Notes under the pieces: generated by a model | The model's input: only the letters and a program-made list of their open reading frames with translations | Databases searched by the model: none | Told to the model about the DNA's origin: nothing | In this document: positions 1-8,154 of the stretch, in pieces | Position numbering within the stretch: the stretch's first letter is position 1 | Layout: every line of letters starts with the position of its first letter | Translations under genes and position numbers: made by a program | NCBI GenBank assembly: GCA_016929175.1 | Contig: JAFGJI010000174.1 | Coordinates: forward strand, 1 to 13,317 | Direction of reading: 5' to 3' | Source of the DNA: Thermoplasmatota archaeon | GTDB lineage: Archaea > Thermoplasmatota > Penumbrarchaeia > Penumbrarchaeales > Penumbrarchaeaceae | DNA: 13,317 nucleotides

Positions 1-815
1 CCATAGCTGTAACCGTAGTCGTTCGTCACGATGTAGATGACCTCCCCCACCCTTCTGCTGTCCAGGGGATAACCGTCAAGCTCCACTGTCTTCACGATCC
101 TCGGATCGGAATCGTCAGTGATGTCGAGGATGTACAATCTGCCGGATGAGCCTCCTTCTGACCCGTCAAGGGCCGGTGCGTTGGAAGCTATGACAAATCC
201 CAGGAAATCCACTATGTACATGCTGACGGGGATCCCGAGGACCGGCGTCCTTCCCTCAATATAGGGATCGGATGGGTCCTCCATGTTGACCGAGAGGAAA
301 CCCATGTAGCTGTTCAGAACGTAGATACGGTCGCCGACGGCCTTTACGATGTCCGCTTCCTCGACCTCCCTATCCTCGGGGGCTGTGGAGTCATCGTCCT
401 TTTCCGTCTGGTCGATCTCCTCGGCGGCCCCTGCTTCACGGTCATCGTAGCTTCCCGTTTCCGGAGGTTCCGTGTAATCCGTGTTGTCCGTAGCATTCTG
501 CGGAAGGTTGTCCAGGATATCAAGTCCCCTCTCCTCGAGGGTTGTCGCTATCCCTTGGGGCCTCAGTCCAATGGTGGGGGCGGTGTCGAGATATTCTTCC
601 CAGGCTTCCCGGGAAGCTGAGCTCATGGAAGAGTCTCCGGTCGCGGCACCCGACTGGTCGATGTATGCAATGTCCCCGGACGGCCCTTCATCCCCGTCGA
701 ACAGCAGGACCGCCAGCAGCGGCAGGACAAGCAGGATCACCGATCCGGCTGCTATCAACGCTATTGTGAGTTTCCTTGTCGTATCTTTCGACTTGCCTTT
801 ATTTTCATGCCTCAT
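1..815 (-). CDS. Membrane-anchored/secreted beta-propeller protein (COG4880-type), C-terminus cut by window edge
   Basis: About 271 codons are visible, reading from ATG at 815 down to position 1, with no stop; the rest lies outside the window. Residues 1-15 are charged and basic, 16-39 form one hydrophobic segment (signal anchor or signal peptide), and about 40-150 form an acidic, low-complexity linker rich in Asp, Glu, Ser and Thr. From residue 152 the protein reads EEADIVKAVGDRIYVL. This is the hallmark start of the Beta_propel family (secreted proteins with a C-terminal propeller distantly related to WD40). It is followed by repeated strands ending in LYILDITDDSDPRIV and VIYIVTNDYGY, which look like propeller blades. 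The cellular role of this family is unknown; display on the outside of the membrane is inferred. The start is supported by AGGGGG seven bases upstream. The family call is fairly firm; no enzymatic function can be assigned. Confidence 0.85.
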   Translation of the reverse strand, partial: MRHENKGKSKDTTRKLTIALIAAGSVILLVLPLLAVLLFDGDEGPSGDIAYIDQSGAATGDSSMSSASREAWEEYLDTAPTIGLRPQGIATTLEERGLDILDNLPQNATDNTDYTEPPETGSYDDREAGAAEEIDQTEKDDDSTAPEDREVEEADIVKAVGDRIYVLNSYMGFLSVNMEDPSDPYIEGRTPVLGIPVSMYIVDFLGFVIASNAPALDGSEGGSSGRLYILDITDDSDPRIVKTVELDGYPLDSRRVGEVIYIVTNDYGYSY

Positions 816-825
816 ACGAAAGCCC

Positions 826-840
826 CCTGATAACATCAGG
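826..840 (-). promoter_or_regulatory. Perfect inverted repeat overlapping the Shine-Dalgarno of the beta-propeller gene
   Basis: The minus strand reads CCTGAT-GTT-ATCAGG, a perfect 6-bp inverted repeat with a 3-base centre, immediately followed by GGG. The Shine-Dalgarno AGGGGG (828-823) therefore lies partly inside the right arm. It could be a small mRNA hairpin or a dyad operator limiting translation or transcription, or it could be chance. No protein partner is identifiable. Confidence 0.35.
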
Positions 841-897
841 TCCGGTAGAGGATGCTTCCACCCATGCTGTACTCTACAAGGTCGCATTGCCTTGTTG

Positions 898-908
898 TGA
901 TATATAGG
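898..908. promoter_or_regulatory. TATA-like element between the divergent propeller and glycosyltransferase genes
   Basis: TATATA at 901-906 is the clearest TATA-like string in the 189-bp divergent spacer (816-1004). Read on the minus strand, it would place a transcription start near 875 and give the propeller gene a leader of roughly 60 bases. Because it is palindromic, it could also serve the plus strand. This call rests only on archaeal promoter spacing rules. Confidence 0.3.
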
Positions 909-960
909 ATGTGGAACATTTTTTGGACGTTGGCATGGAATGTCTGAACATACCTCTACC

Positions 961-973
961 AAAATAAAAATAA
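961..973 (+). promoter_or_regulatory. AT-rich TATA-like element for the glycosyltransferase gene
   Basis: An A/T-only run of 13 bases (AAAATAAAAATAA) lies about 32-44 bases upstream of the TTG at 1005, in otherwise GC-rich DNA. With the usual 25-base TATA-to-start distance in archaea, transcription would begin around 990-997, giving a very short leader. This agrees with the lack of a clear Shine-Dalgarno before 1005. Confidence 0.35.
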
Positions 974-1004
974 GGTCAAATGGATTTGGACACCGGGTCT
1001 CTCA

Positions 1005-2606
1005 TTGAAAGAATTCGAAAAGGATCCCGATGAAGAGAAGGCCTCTGCCATCACCGCGTTCATGGACCGCATACTGCACTCCAGACACAGCAACAAGTAC
1101 CTGGCTGGAATAATATTGCTGATAGCGACGATCCCAAGGGTATTCTACATCTCGAAGGGCCTTCTCCCGAACGGGGTCGATGAGGGAATAGACCTCATGG
1201 CCGGAAGGATGTATGATTTCGGCTACGAGCTGTATTCCCAGATAAACACGGTCCAGGCACCGCTGATGTTGACGGTCTACAGCATCATCGAGGCCGATCC
1301 CGTGGTCTTCAGGCTTTTCTCAACATTAGCGTCGCTTGTGATCATGGCTTTCGTCATGTGGGTGGGTTTCAGGATAGGCGGACGGCATGTAATGGTGGCG
1401 GCCGGAGCCTTCGCCGCCCTGGATCTGATGTTCCTCCATGAGGCCAGGTTGGCCTCCCTCGACATGTTCTGCCTATTCTGGGTATCACTGGGGATCGCCT
1501 CGCTCGTCAAGTTCAGGCAGAGCGGGAGGAAGATGGCCCTTGTTCTTCTTGGAGCTTTTATGGCCATCAGCTCAATGGTGAAACTGTTCGGCGTGGTAGC
1601 GACCGGAGCGGCCGGTCTCATCCTGTTATATGACTGGATGGCCGGCCTGGAAAGAACCCGCAAATTCAGGCTTGAAAGATTTGCCCCACCGAAAAAGGTG
1701 AACGTCAGGCTCGAACATATCCTCCTCTTCTCGCTTTCATGCATCCTTGTGGTACTCGTTATCATGACAAGGTACGGCGTGTGGGAGGTCATCCAGGGAA
1801 CCTTCATCAATCAGCTGAACAGACCGGTCTTACCATTCACCACCAAGCTGTCATTTTTCGGGATATTCCTCCTCCTGAACGCCGGTGCCATACCATTTCT
1901 GCTGTTCGGTGCCGGACCACTTTATCGGAGACCTGAAGGGGTGATCCTGATCATCTCCGGGGCATATCTCCTCTGGTTCATCTTCCAGGCGACAACATGG
2001 ACACACCACCTGATATTCCTGTCCCCGGGCATATCCCTCACAGCGGGAGTGGGCATAATCAATTTCACCAGATGGTGGTCAGGAAGGAAGCGTATGCGCC
2101 GGCATCCCAGAATAACGCAAAGGATGCTCATTTACACCGAGGTCATCCTTATCCTTTTCGCGGCCGTCATAGGTGGTGCATTCTCCTGGGTGGTCAAGGA
2201 GAGCGGCCCGGCCATGGACGACCGTGCCGCTGACATCCTGATGGAGATAACGGATGAGGGTCAATTCATCATCTCGGGGGACCCCATCATCCCTCTGAAA
2301 GCCCACCGCCCTGTCCCTCCGAACCTTGTAAATGTGGCGATACTGCAGTATCCCCACATAACCGATGACGAGCTGAACAGCAGCTGTATAAAATACGCCG
2401 TGGAAGCTGTTGTTATCACCTACCGCCTTCAGGAGATGAATGGGTTCGTGAGCTTCGTCAAGGAGAATTACAGGATAAAGGCCACCATCGTGAAGGAGGG
2501 GCACTTCCTGGATCCGGACGTTCAGGAATATCTGGTATACTATCTGCCGATAGATGCGGAAATACGACTGCACCCGGATTGGGGTTCTGGCATCGAGGAC
2601 CTGTGA
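1005..2606 (+). CDS. GT-C membrane glycosyltransferase, PMT/ArnT-like (GT39/GT83-type)
   Basis: A 533-residue multi-pass membrane protein. GT-C transferases move a sugar from a polyprenyl-phosphate donor to protein or lipid acceptors on the outer face of the membrane. Visible features are a charged cytoplasmic N-terminus, a first membrane segment at about 33-50, then the GT-C signature Asp59-Glu60 in an external loop (NGVDEGIDLMAGRMY), a Tyr/Pro-containing stretch to about residue 86, and HEARLASLD at 145-153, matching the conserved Arg...Asp of the family. About ten further hydrophobic segments follow, then a soluble C-terminal region from about 400 to 533. Start: the TTG at 1005 is the first start codon after an in-frame stop at 945-947. 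ATG at 1062 (residue 20) also retains the first membrane segment, so the start is uncertain. Donor and acceptor cannot be told from sequence. The neighbouring sequon-rich surface protein is a plausible client, by inference only. Confidence 0.8.
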   Translation: MKEFEKDPDEEKASAITAFMDRILHSRHSNKYLAGIILLIATIPRVFYISKGLLPNGVDEGIDLMAGRMYDFGYELYSQINTVQAPLMLTVYSIIEADPVVFRLFSTLASLVIMAFVMWVGFRIGGRHVMVAAGAFAALDLMFLHEARLASLDMFCLFWVSLGIASLVKFRQSGRKMALVLLGAFMAISSMVKLFGVVATGAAGLILLYDWMAGLERTRKFRLERFAPPKKVNVRLEHILLFSLSCILVVLVIMTRYGVWEVIQGTFINQLNRPVLPFTTKLSFFGIFLLLNAGAIPFLLFGAGPLYRRPEGVILIISGAYLLWFIFQATTWTHHLIFLSPGISLTAGVGIINFTRWWSGRKRMRRHPRITQRMLIYTEVILILFAAVIGGAFSWVVKESGPAMDDRAADILMEITDEGQFIISGDPIIPLKAHRPVPPNLVNVAILQYPHITDDELNSSCIKYAVEAVVITYRLQEMNGFVSFVKENYRIKATIVKEGHFLDPDVQEYLVYYLPIDAEIRLHPDWGSGIEDL

Positions 2607-2689
2607 TCTTCTGGCCGTGATGAAGGGCCCCGATGGGAATACAACATGTGACCGAAAAGGATATCTCCCTTCTATCTGATGGCGCATGC

Positions 2690-2694
2690 AGGAG
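2690..2694 (+). promoter_or_regulatory. Shine-Dalgarno that sets the start of the C25-family protein
   Basis: AGGAG ends seven bases before ATG at 2702. The upstream in-frame ATG at 2633 has only a weak AAGGG before it, and would add 23 residues that do not look like part of a signal peptide. This site favours 2702 as the true start. Confidence 0.6.
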
Positions 2695-2701
2695 CCTGTA
2701 C

Positions 2702-5700
2702 ATGTGTCCTCTCTCTTCAAGGCGGGAGCTATCCGGTGCTGCCACGGTGTCCTTCATGGTCCTTCTGCTGGTCATGACGATCCTGGTGCCTCCGAACGAT
2801 CCGGAGGCGGTCCGGGTGGGTGGTATTGACACGGCCACGAGGGCAGAAGGTGTTCTGGTTGACGAGGTTCCGCTGGGTGTCGTCTTCCCCGACCTTGATC
2901 CCGGGTATGTGATCATCTGTCCGGAGGAGTTCAAGGAGGAGGTGGCCCCCCTGGCCGTTCACAGAACGATGTCCGGTCTTCCCGCCAGGGTGTATACCTT
3001 GGGATCCATAGCGGGTAACTACTCCGGTGTGGACCTTGAGCAGAAGGTCCATAATTTCCTCCGATCCCTTCACGATGCTTATCCCTCCTTCAAATGGCTT
3101 CTTATAGTGGGGGATTCCGAGCACCTGATGCCCAGGGCTCTCTGGCATTATGCCTACGACCGGGGCCAGCCCTTCGATAACTTCTATTATTCGGATGTGT
3201 ACTATGCCGGCCTCGACTCCGACTGGGATTCGGACAGGGATGGCAGGTTCGGAGAATATTCGATGCTCGGGGTGATAGACGGAGACATCGACTGGGACAT
3301 ATACGTTGGAAGGGTCCCCGCCTCCACGGAGGAGCAGGCCTCCAACTATGTCAACAAACTCCTCAGATACGAGAAGAACCCTCCGATCGGATCATGGATG
3401 AAGAGGTTCCTGGACTGGGCCTCCCTCATGGAACCGCCCAACAGGGACTTCGACCCTTACCGCTATTACGATTACAAGTCGAACGCATACAAGGTCGCAA
3501 AGAGGGTGGAGGCGAACCTTCCCGAACACATCGAGCTCAAGGCCCTCTACGACTATCCCCAGCTGGAGGGGGGGAACTACTCCACCACCGACGGAAGGGA
3601 TACCCTCAACAGAGCCAACATGCTGGCGGACTTCAATTCCGGCGCGTCGATGCTCAACTTCGTCGGTCAGGCAAGATACGAGGCTTATGCTTTGAACGAT
3701 TACGGACCCCCTACCGGCAATGGGACCTCATGGGCATGGAACGAACCAATGAGATACTCCGACCACGCGGTCTTCACGAACGGTGACATGATGCCTTTCT
3801 TATACGCATCGACCTGCGACACCGCCAAGTTCTTTCAGACCGGATATTACGAGGATAAGTCCCTCGAGACCTGGCTTACCTCCGCTTCCGGAGGTGCCAT
3901 CGGTCTTATCTCATCGACGGGCACATCTGCAAGAGGGGAGGAGGGAACATCCTCCTGGGGCAACTGGTATCTGGATGAGGAGTTCTGGAAGCTTTTCCTG
4001 CTATCTGGAGAGACCAGACCTGGAAGGACCCTCTTCAAGCTCAAGGAACGCTATGAGGACAAATGGTTGAGCCCCACAATGGAGGTCAAGGAGACGATAC
4101 TGGGCATGATCTACGCCTACATCCTGCTGGGGGACCCCTATGTGGACATATACACTGCACCTGCCAGCAGGTTCATGGATGCCTCGGCGATAGGTACCAC
4201 TTTCTATAACGGCAATCATACCACAAGGTTCCGTGTCCACGATAGGGACGGGGTCCCCGTTCCTAACCCGCACGTCACCATCTACAACGAAAACATATAC
4301 ATGGTACTTACGGGGAACCCGGAGGGATGGGTCAACGCAACCCTCGATCTCGGAAGCTCGACCAGTATCAACCTGTCGCTTTCCGGCCACAACATGGTAC
4401 CTGCCTTCTATAGATACCAGGTCATACCCGCCATCTCTGACGTTTATATCTCCGGTTCTTACGATATTAGTCCCGGGAACGCGTCAATATGTGAAGAGGT
4501 CCTGGTTGCGCTCGAGGTAGGGAACAGGGGTGGAATGACCGCCGAGAACGTGGGATTCCATGTCACTTACAAGGGGGGCAACGGGGACCCTACGGTCCCT
4601 TATGTCTCGTACCGGCTTGGATCCATCGAACCGGACGGGGTAGTGAAGACATCCTTCAACTGGACCTTGAGGCCGGGCGACCACAGTTTCTCGATCGATA
4701 TGGATTCCACATCTCCCGAGATAGATCTTCTGAACAATCATCTGGAGATATGGTTCAACAATCCAGGACCGCACTTCGAGTTCAGCGCGGATTCGGGAAC
4801 GATCAGACCTTACTCCACTGCTTCCCCGGGGACGAACCTCACCATCGACCTCAGCGTTCTCAATTCGGGTTTCGTCGATGCCCCCCTTGAGGTTCAGCTG
4901 TTCCTTGGCGACCCCGGGTCGAACGGGACCCCACTCTCAAGCGTTTTCCCCCTGGATATTATCGAAAAGGACGGCTGGGGAAATATGACGATCCCTTTCA
5001 CGGCTCCGTCCGGAGATGGCCTCCTGTTCATTATCATGGACCCCAACGATAGATATCCTCCGGATTTCACGGACGAACCCGTCAGGTCACTTCTGAGGAT
5101 CGATCTGCCCCCCAGATGGAGCGAGGCACCATCCATGGCAATACTGGAGGATTCGAGGGATAACATCCTCCGCCTCGACAGTCTCGTGACCGATGACGAC
5201 ACACTATCCAGGGACCTTGTTTTCTCCATCGTCCTCAAAGGGAACATGACAGCAAGGATAGATGACAGGGATGAAAGCGGTAAGTTCCTTGTATGCTCTC
5301 CCCCGCCCGACTGGTGGGGTGACGAGCAGATCCTGGTCTCCGTATCCGACGGTCTCTCATCGGAGCTGGTCTCCGTCAACATCACTGTCGCGCCCGTGAA
5401 CGACCCCCCTTTCTTCCTGGATGCGGTCCAGGGGATCATCGAGCTGGTAACCCTCGAGGACGAGCCGTTCTCGTTCCTTCTCCGGGGGGGCGATATCGAT
5501 AGCGGATCCCTTACCTTCCACTATGAAGGGGACCGGCTCTCCGTTGACCCGGCCACGGGATCGATCCTGTGGGAACCTGGTCAGGAAGACGTCGGCACCA
5601 ACGATTTCACGTTGTACATCAGGGACATCGAGGGAGCAAGATCCTCTCTTCTCCTCCGGATAGTGGTGATAGGGATCGACGACCCTCCGCAGTACCGCGA

Positions 5701-6169
5701 TGTTCCCGACGTGACCTTGCTCGCAGGCGATACCTGGAGCTTTCAGCTGAACGTCAGCGACGAGGAGGGTGCGGCACTTGCTTTCAGCAGCAACTCCTCA
5801 TTCGTGTGGGTGGGGGAAGACGGGGTCCTTCACGTCAACGGATCGCAGGAATTCCCTGGGCTCAACCACATCAGGGTATCCATTTCGGACGGGGTAAACA
5901 CCATCTACATACTGTTCAACGTCAGCATCATAGGCGAAGTTCCCGACGGCGACGAGCCTGAAAGCGATATCGACATCCAGGCGATACTTGGAGGTACCGG
6001 TATCGCGATCGCATTGATATCTCTGCTTTTTCTCCTGTTCATCTTCCTTCGGAGGTCCCCTGCGGACCGTCAGGTCGTTATGGAACTGGAAGGGGCGGAT
6101 GCTGCCTACGATGGTGACATGGCTTCGCTCGATGGTGAGGAAGCTGTGTCATCCGAGGACGAAGGTTGA
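2702..6169 (+). CDS. Large surface-anchored C25 (gingipain-family) peptidase-like protein with CARDB and cadherin-like repeats; catalytic His apparently replaced
   Basis: 1155 residues from ATG 2702 (1178 if from ATG 2633). In order: basic N-terminus and hydrophobic signal segment (about 11-30); C25-type domain (about 68-485), with LLIVGDSEH, a DIYVGRVPA strand, MPFLYASTC carrying the putative catalytic Cys372, and the typical ending LLGDPYVDIYT; an Ig-like segment (486-575); two CARDB-like domains (about 575-690 and 700-800); three cadherin/Ig-like repeats marked by NDPP/DDPP boundaries (about 803-905, 905-993, 993-1083); one transmembrane helix (about 1097-1119); and an acidic cytoplasmic tail. 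C25 members are cysteine endopeptidases using a Cys-His dyad, with the His normally in a Gly-His-Gly/Ala-type motif. Here the aligned motif reads NFVGQARYEAYAL, with Gln323 in that place, so it may be inactive or altered. About 17 N-X-S/T sequons fit an exported glycoprotein. It lies 95 bases after the glycosyltransferase gene. Confidence 0.85.
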   Translation: MCPLSSRRELSGAATVSFMVLLLVMTILVPPNDPEAVRVGGIDTATRAEGVLVDEVPLGVVFPDLDPGYVIICPEEFKEEVAPLAVHRTMSGLPARVYTLGSIAGNYSGVDLEQKVHNFLRSLHDAYPSFKWLLIVGDSEHLMPRALWHYAYDRGQPFDNFYYSDVYYAGLDSDWDSDRDGRFGEYSMLGVIDGDIDWDIYVGRVPASTEEQASNYVNKLLRYEKNPPIGSWMKRFLDWASLMEPPNRDFDPYRYYDYKSNAYKVAKRVEANLPEHIELKALYDYPQLEGGNYSTTDGRDTLNRANMLADFNSGASMLNFVGQARYEAYALNDYGPPTGNGTSWAWNEPMRYSDHAVFTNGDMMPFLYASTCDTAKFFQTGYYEDKSLETWLTSASGGAIGLISSTGTSARGEEGTSSWGNWYLDEEFWKLFLLSGETRPGRTLFKLKERYEDKWLSPTMEVKETILGMIYAYILLGDPYVDIYTAPASRFMDASAIGTTFYNGNHTTRFRVHDRDGVPVPNPHVTIYNENIYMVLTGNPEGWVNATLDLGSSTSINLSLSGHNMVPAFYRYQVIPAISDVYISGSYDISPGNASICEEVLVALEVGNRGGMTAENVGFHVTYKGGNGDPTVPYVSYRLGSIEPDGVVKTSFNWTLRPGDHSFSIDMDSTSPEIDLLNNHLEIWFNNPGPHFEFSADSGTIRPYSTASPGTNLTIDLSVLNSGFVDAPLEVQLFLGDPGSNGTPLSSVFPLDIIEKDGWGNMTIPFTAPSGDGLLFIIMDPNDRYPPDFTDEPVRSLLRIDLPPRWSEAPSMAILEDSRDNILRLDSLVTDDDTLSRDLVFSIVLKGNMTARIDDRDESGKFLVCSPPPDWWGDEQILVSVSDGLSSELVSVNITVAPVNDPPFFLDAVQGIIELVTLEDEPFSFLLRGGDIDSGSLTFHYEGDRLSVDPATGSILWEPGQEDVGTNDFTLYIRDIEGARSSLLLRIVVIGIDDPPQYRDVPDVTLLAGDTWSFQLNVSDEEGAALAFSSNSSFVWVGEDGVLHVNGSQEFPGLNHIRVSISDGVNTIYILFNVSIIGEVPDGDEPESDIDIQAILGGTGIAIALISLLFLLFIFLRRSPADRQVVMELEGADAAYDGDMASLDGEEAVSSEDEG

Positions 6170-6175
6170 GGAGGG
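6170..6175 (+). promoter_or_regulatory. Shine-Dalgarno overlapping the upstream gene end, sets the TTG start of the FrhB-like gene
   Basis: GGAGGG begins at the base after the C25-family stop codon (6167-6169) and ends eight bases before TTG 6184. An earlier in-frame TTG at 6166 would leave this strong site inside the coding region. The start at 6184 is therefore preferred, and co-transcription with the upstream gene is likely. Confidence 0.65.
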
Positions 6176-6183
6176 ACCGGGTC

Positions 6184-7296
6184 TTGACCAACGGAGGATT
6201 CGATGAGCTCGAAAGTGATGTGATAGAAAACGGACTCTGCACAAGATGCGGTGCATGTGCGGCCTCCTGTCCCGTCAATGTCCTGGAGTTCGGGAAGGAT
6301 GGCATCTCCATCAACGGCGACTGCATACGATGCGGTACCTGTTTGAGGATATGCCCGGGAAAAGGGGTGAACATGTCAGACCACGAGAAACGTCTTTTCT
6401 CGAACTCGAGAGGCCGCTCGCTTGGGAGAAGGAATGGGATATACAAGGAGAGGAGGCATCTGACCTCCGCCCGGAAGGAATTCATCATGACCGGATATTT
6501 TGGTGGGAGGGTCACTTCCATCCTGGTGGCCGCTCTTGAGGCGGGATCGATCGACGCGGCCCTTCTTACCGACTGGACCGACGATGAAGCCCTGTCAACG
6601 GGAAAAGGCATATTGGCCCGCACCAGGGAGGAGATCATCGGGGCTGCTTCATCGAAGTATGTCTTCAGCTCGGTACTGACGCTGCTTCCCGAGGTCCAGA
6701 AGGATCCCGATATCAGGAGCGCTGCAATTGTCCTGCTTCCATGCCAGGTACAGGCGTTCCGGAACATGGAGATGGACCCTGCCGCAGGACATCTGACAAA
6801 GAAGGTCAGGTTTCTGATATCATTGAACTGCGGAGCTCCCAACATGAGCGAGGAGAACTGGAAGGCTTCGATCTCGAGGCTGATGGGTGTTCCACCCGGG
6901 GAGGTCAGGTCCTTCAGGTACCGTAAGATCTCCTCGACAAGGATCGAACTGGAGGCAAGGACCTTCAATGATGAGATCTTAAGGAAAGAGGTTTTCGTCA
7001 GCAGGTTCCTCCGCAATGTCAACAGAGGACCTCGATGGCCAAGATGCGACCTCTGTCCAGACTATTCGGGGGAACTCTCGGACCTTTCTTTTGGAGCCCC
7101 GGTCATAAGGACCGACAGAGGCATGGAGCTTGTCAGGAACGCGGAGGCAAGGGGGTATCTTAAAAGGTCATCGTTGAAGAAGACCATCTCACAGGACATC
7201 ACTGACCTTTTCGTGGGATCCAGGAAGAAATTGCGTTACCGGAGAAATTTGAACAAGCGTAAAAAGATGGGGGCCCCCTTTCCGATCTACCGTTAG
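6184..7296 (+). CDS. FrhB/FdhB-family coenzyme F420-type oxidoreductase with N-terminal 2x[4Fe-4S] ferredoxin domain
   Basis: 370 residues from TTG 6184. The N-terminus has two [4Fe-4S] motifs: CTRCGACAASCP (Cys19, 22, 25, 29) and CIRCGTCLRICP (Cys47, 50, 53, 57). The rest matches FrhB/FdhB: a segment beginning TGYFGGRVTSILVAALEAG, VLLPCQVQAFRNM (the PCQxxA signature), LISLNCG, and PRCDLCPDYSGELSDLSFG (the C-terminal Cys pair and acidic/Gly motif). Family members bind FAD and iron-sulfur clusters and pass electrons between F420H2 and partner proteins such as hydrogenase, formate dehydrogenase, F420H2 dehydrogenase or ferredoxin. No large hydrogenase or dehydrogenase subunit lies beside it, so the partner is unknown and a stand-alone F420/ferredoxin reductase role is only an inference. 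The C-terminus is strongly basic (many Lys/Arg in the last 40 residues). The product is expected to be cytoplasmic, although the gene follows a surface-protein gene by 14 bases. Confidence 0.87.
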   Translation: MTNGGFDELESDVIENGLCTRCGACAASCPVNVLEFGKDGISINGDCIRCGTCLRICPGKGVNMSDHEKRLFSNSRGRSLGRRNGIYKERRHLTSARKEFIMTGYFGGRVTSILVAALEAGSIDAALLTDWTDDEALSTGKGILARTREEIIGAASSKYVFSSVLTLLPEVQKDPDIRSAAIVLLPCQVQAFRNMEMDPAAGHLTKKVRFLISLNCGAPNMSEENWKASISRLMGVPPGEVRSFRYRKISSTRIELEARTFNDEILRKEVFVSRFLRNVNRGPRWPRCDLCPDYSGELSDLSFGAPVIRTDRGMELVRNAEARGYLKRSSLKKTISQDITDLFVGSRKKLRYRRNLNKRKKMGAPFPIYR

Positions 7297-7335
7297 GTCA
7301 GATAAGGTTTTCATTCAGATCGTCATTGTGGTCAC

Positions 7336-8154
7336 ATGGCGGATTACGATCTTCCTCCGGCACCCCATGTGAGGGCCTGGTCTGGCAGGGTTTTCAATGT
7401 GTTCACCCACTATTCAGTGGCCGGACTGTCAACGAGCATTTTCCTTGATACACACAAAGGCCGCCTCCTGATCGACTGCGGGGACGGATGCGTCCGTGAC
7501 AGCATAGAGGTCGAAAGATACCTGAGGGGGTCAGGACAAGGATCTCCGGAAAGGGACCTCAAGGACGCTGGAGAGTCTATATTGGGGGCGGTGATATCAC
7601 ACCCGCATTATGATCATTATTCCGGCCTGATCACGCTTTTGAACTTCCTCCAGCTTCTGGGCAGGGAGGCCCCGTTCCCGATGATCTACCCCGACGGAGC
7701 TGCTCCCATCGAATCGATCGTTGATCATTTCACCGACCATCTCTGGGAAGACCCGATGTTCGATATCGACCTCGTACCCTTCATCCATGGGAGCGAGTTG
7801 AATATGGCCGGGGTTGATATATCATGCATATCATCGGTGCACCGTCACAGCAGACCTGGCAAGGTGGGTGGGCCCGTAGCAGCCCTCTCGTTCCGGTTCG
7901 AAATGGACGGAGAGGTCGTGGTCTATACCGGGGACACGGGGGATATCTCTCCCCTAAAGGACCTCGCCAAGGGTTCCGACCTCCTGATCATCGAGGCCAC
8001 ATTCCCTTTCCCGGGACCGGATGCAGAAGGTGTCCATCTAGATCTTGACCAGGTAGTTGAACTCTCATCCCTGGCAAGGGACCATCTCCTGGTCCACTTT
8101 ACGGCCGGTTCCTATGAACATGCAGTGAAGAGAGGCCTGATGGACGGATGGTGA
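7336..8154 (+). CDS. Metallo-beta-lactamase-fold hydrolase, RNase Z/ElaC-like branch
   Basis: 272 residues, probably a cytoplasmic di-metal hydrolase. Metal-site motifs are all present: HPHYDH at 89-94 (HxHxDH), His169/His171 in SSVHRHS, Asp200 in VVYTGDTGD, His234 in GVHLDLDQ and His254 in LLVHF. LLIDCGDGCVRDSIE (44-58), and EATF (220-223) followed by the HLDLDQ/VHFTAGSY pair, resemble the C-terminal layout of RNase Z (HLT...THFSPRY). It lacks the usual RNase Z opening and the final Ser-Pro-Arg-Tyr, so a tRNA 3'-processing role is not certain; it may be a paralogue acting on another phosphodiester or ester. ATG 7336 has no strong Shine-Dalgarno. It follows the FrhB-like gene by 39 bases and is probably co-transcribed. 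Its stop directly abuts the stop of the convergent sensor gene. Confidence 0.8.
   Translation: MADYDLPPAPHVRAWSGRVFNVFTHYSVAGLSTSIFLDTHKGRLLIDCGDGCVRDSIEVERYLRGSGQGSPERDLKDAGESILGAVISHPHYDHYSGLITLLNFLQLLGREAPFPMIYPDGAAPIESIVDHFTDHLWEDPMFDIDLVPFIHGSELNMAGVDISCISSVHRHSRPGKVGGPVAALSFRFEMDGEVVVYTGDTGDISPLKDLAKGSDLLIIEATFPFPGPDAEGVHLDLDQVVELSSLARDHLLVHFTAGSYEHAVKRGLMDGW

Noticed and set aside
481..900. 139-codon open frame on the plus strand over the beta-propeller gene start
   Set aside because: The opposite strand carries a convincing signal anchor and the EEADIVK propeller signature with a good ribosome site.
2079..2720. 213-codon open frame on the minus strand across the glycosyltransferase/C25-family boundary
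   Set aside because: It overlaps the end of the GT-C gene and the 5' end of the next gene, has no recognisable motif and no ribosome site, so it is a shadow.
4894..5439. 181-codon open frame on the minus strand inside the C25-family gene
   Set aside because: Its Ser/Arg-rich translation mirrors the cadherin-like repeat codons; no domain was seen.
6078..7022. 314-codon open frame on the minus strand opposite the FrhB-like gene
   Set aside because: It lies antisense to a well-supported gene with conserved Cys motifs. Its translation is Ser/Leu-rich without recognisable domains, as expected of a shadow frame in GC-rich DNA.
6184..8154. F420H2 oxidase (flavodiiron) system from the FrhB-like and MBL-fold neighbours
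   Set aside because: The MBL-fold protein is too short, has no flavodoxin domain, and its C-terminal layout fits the RNase Z branch instead.
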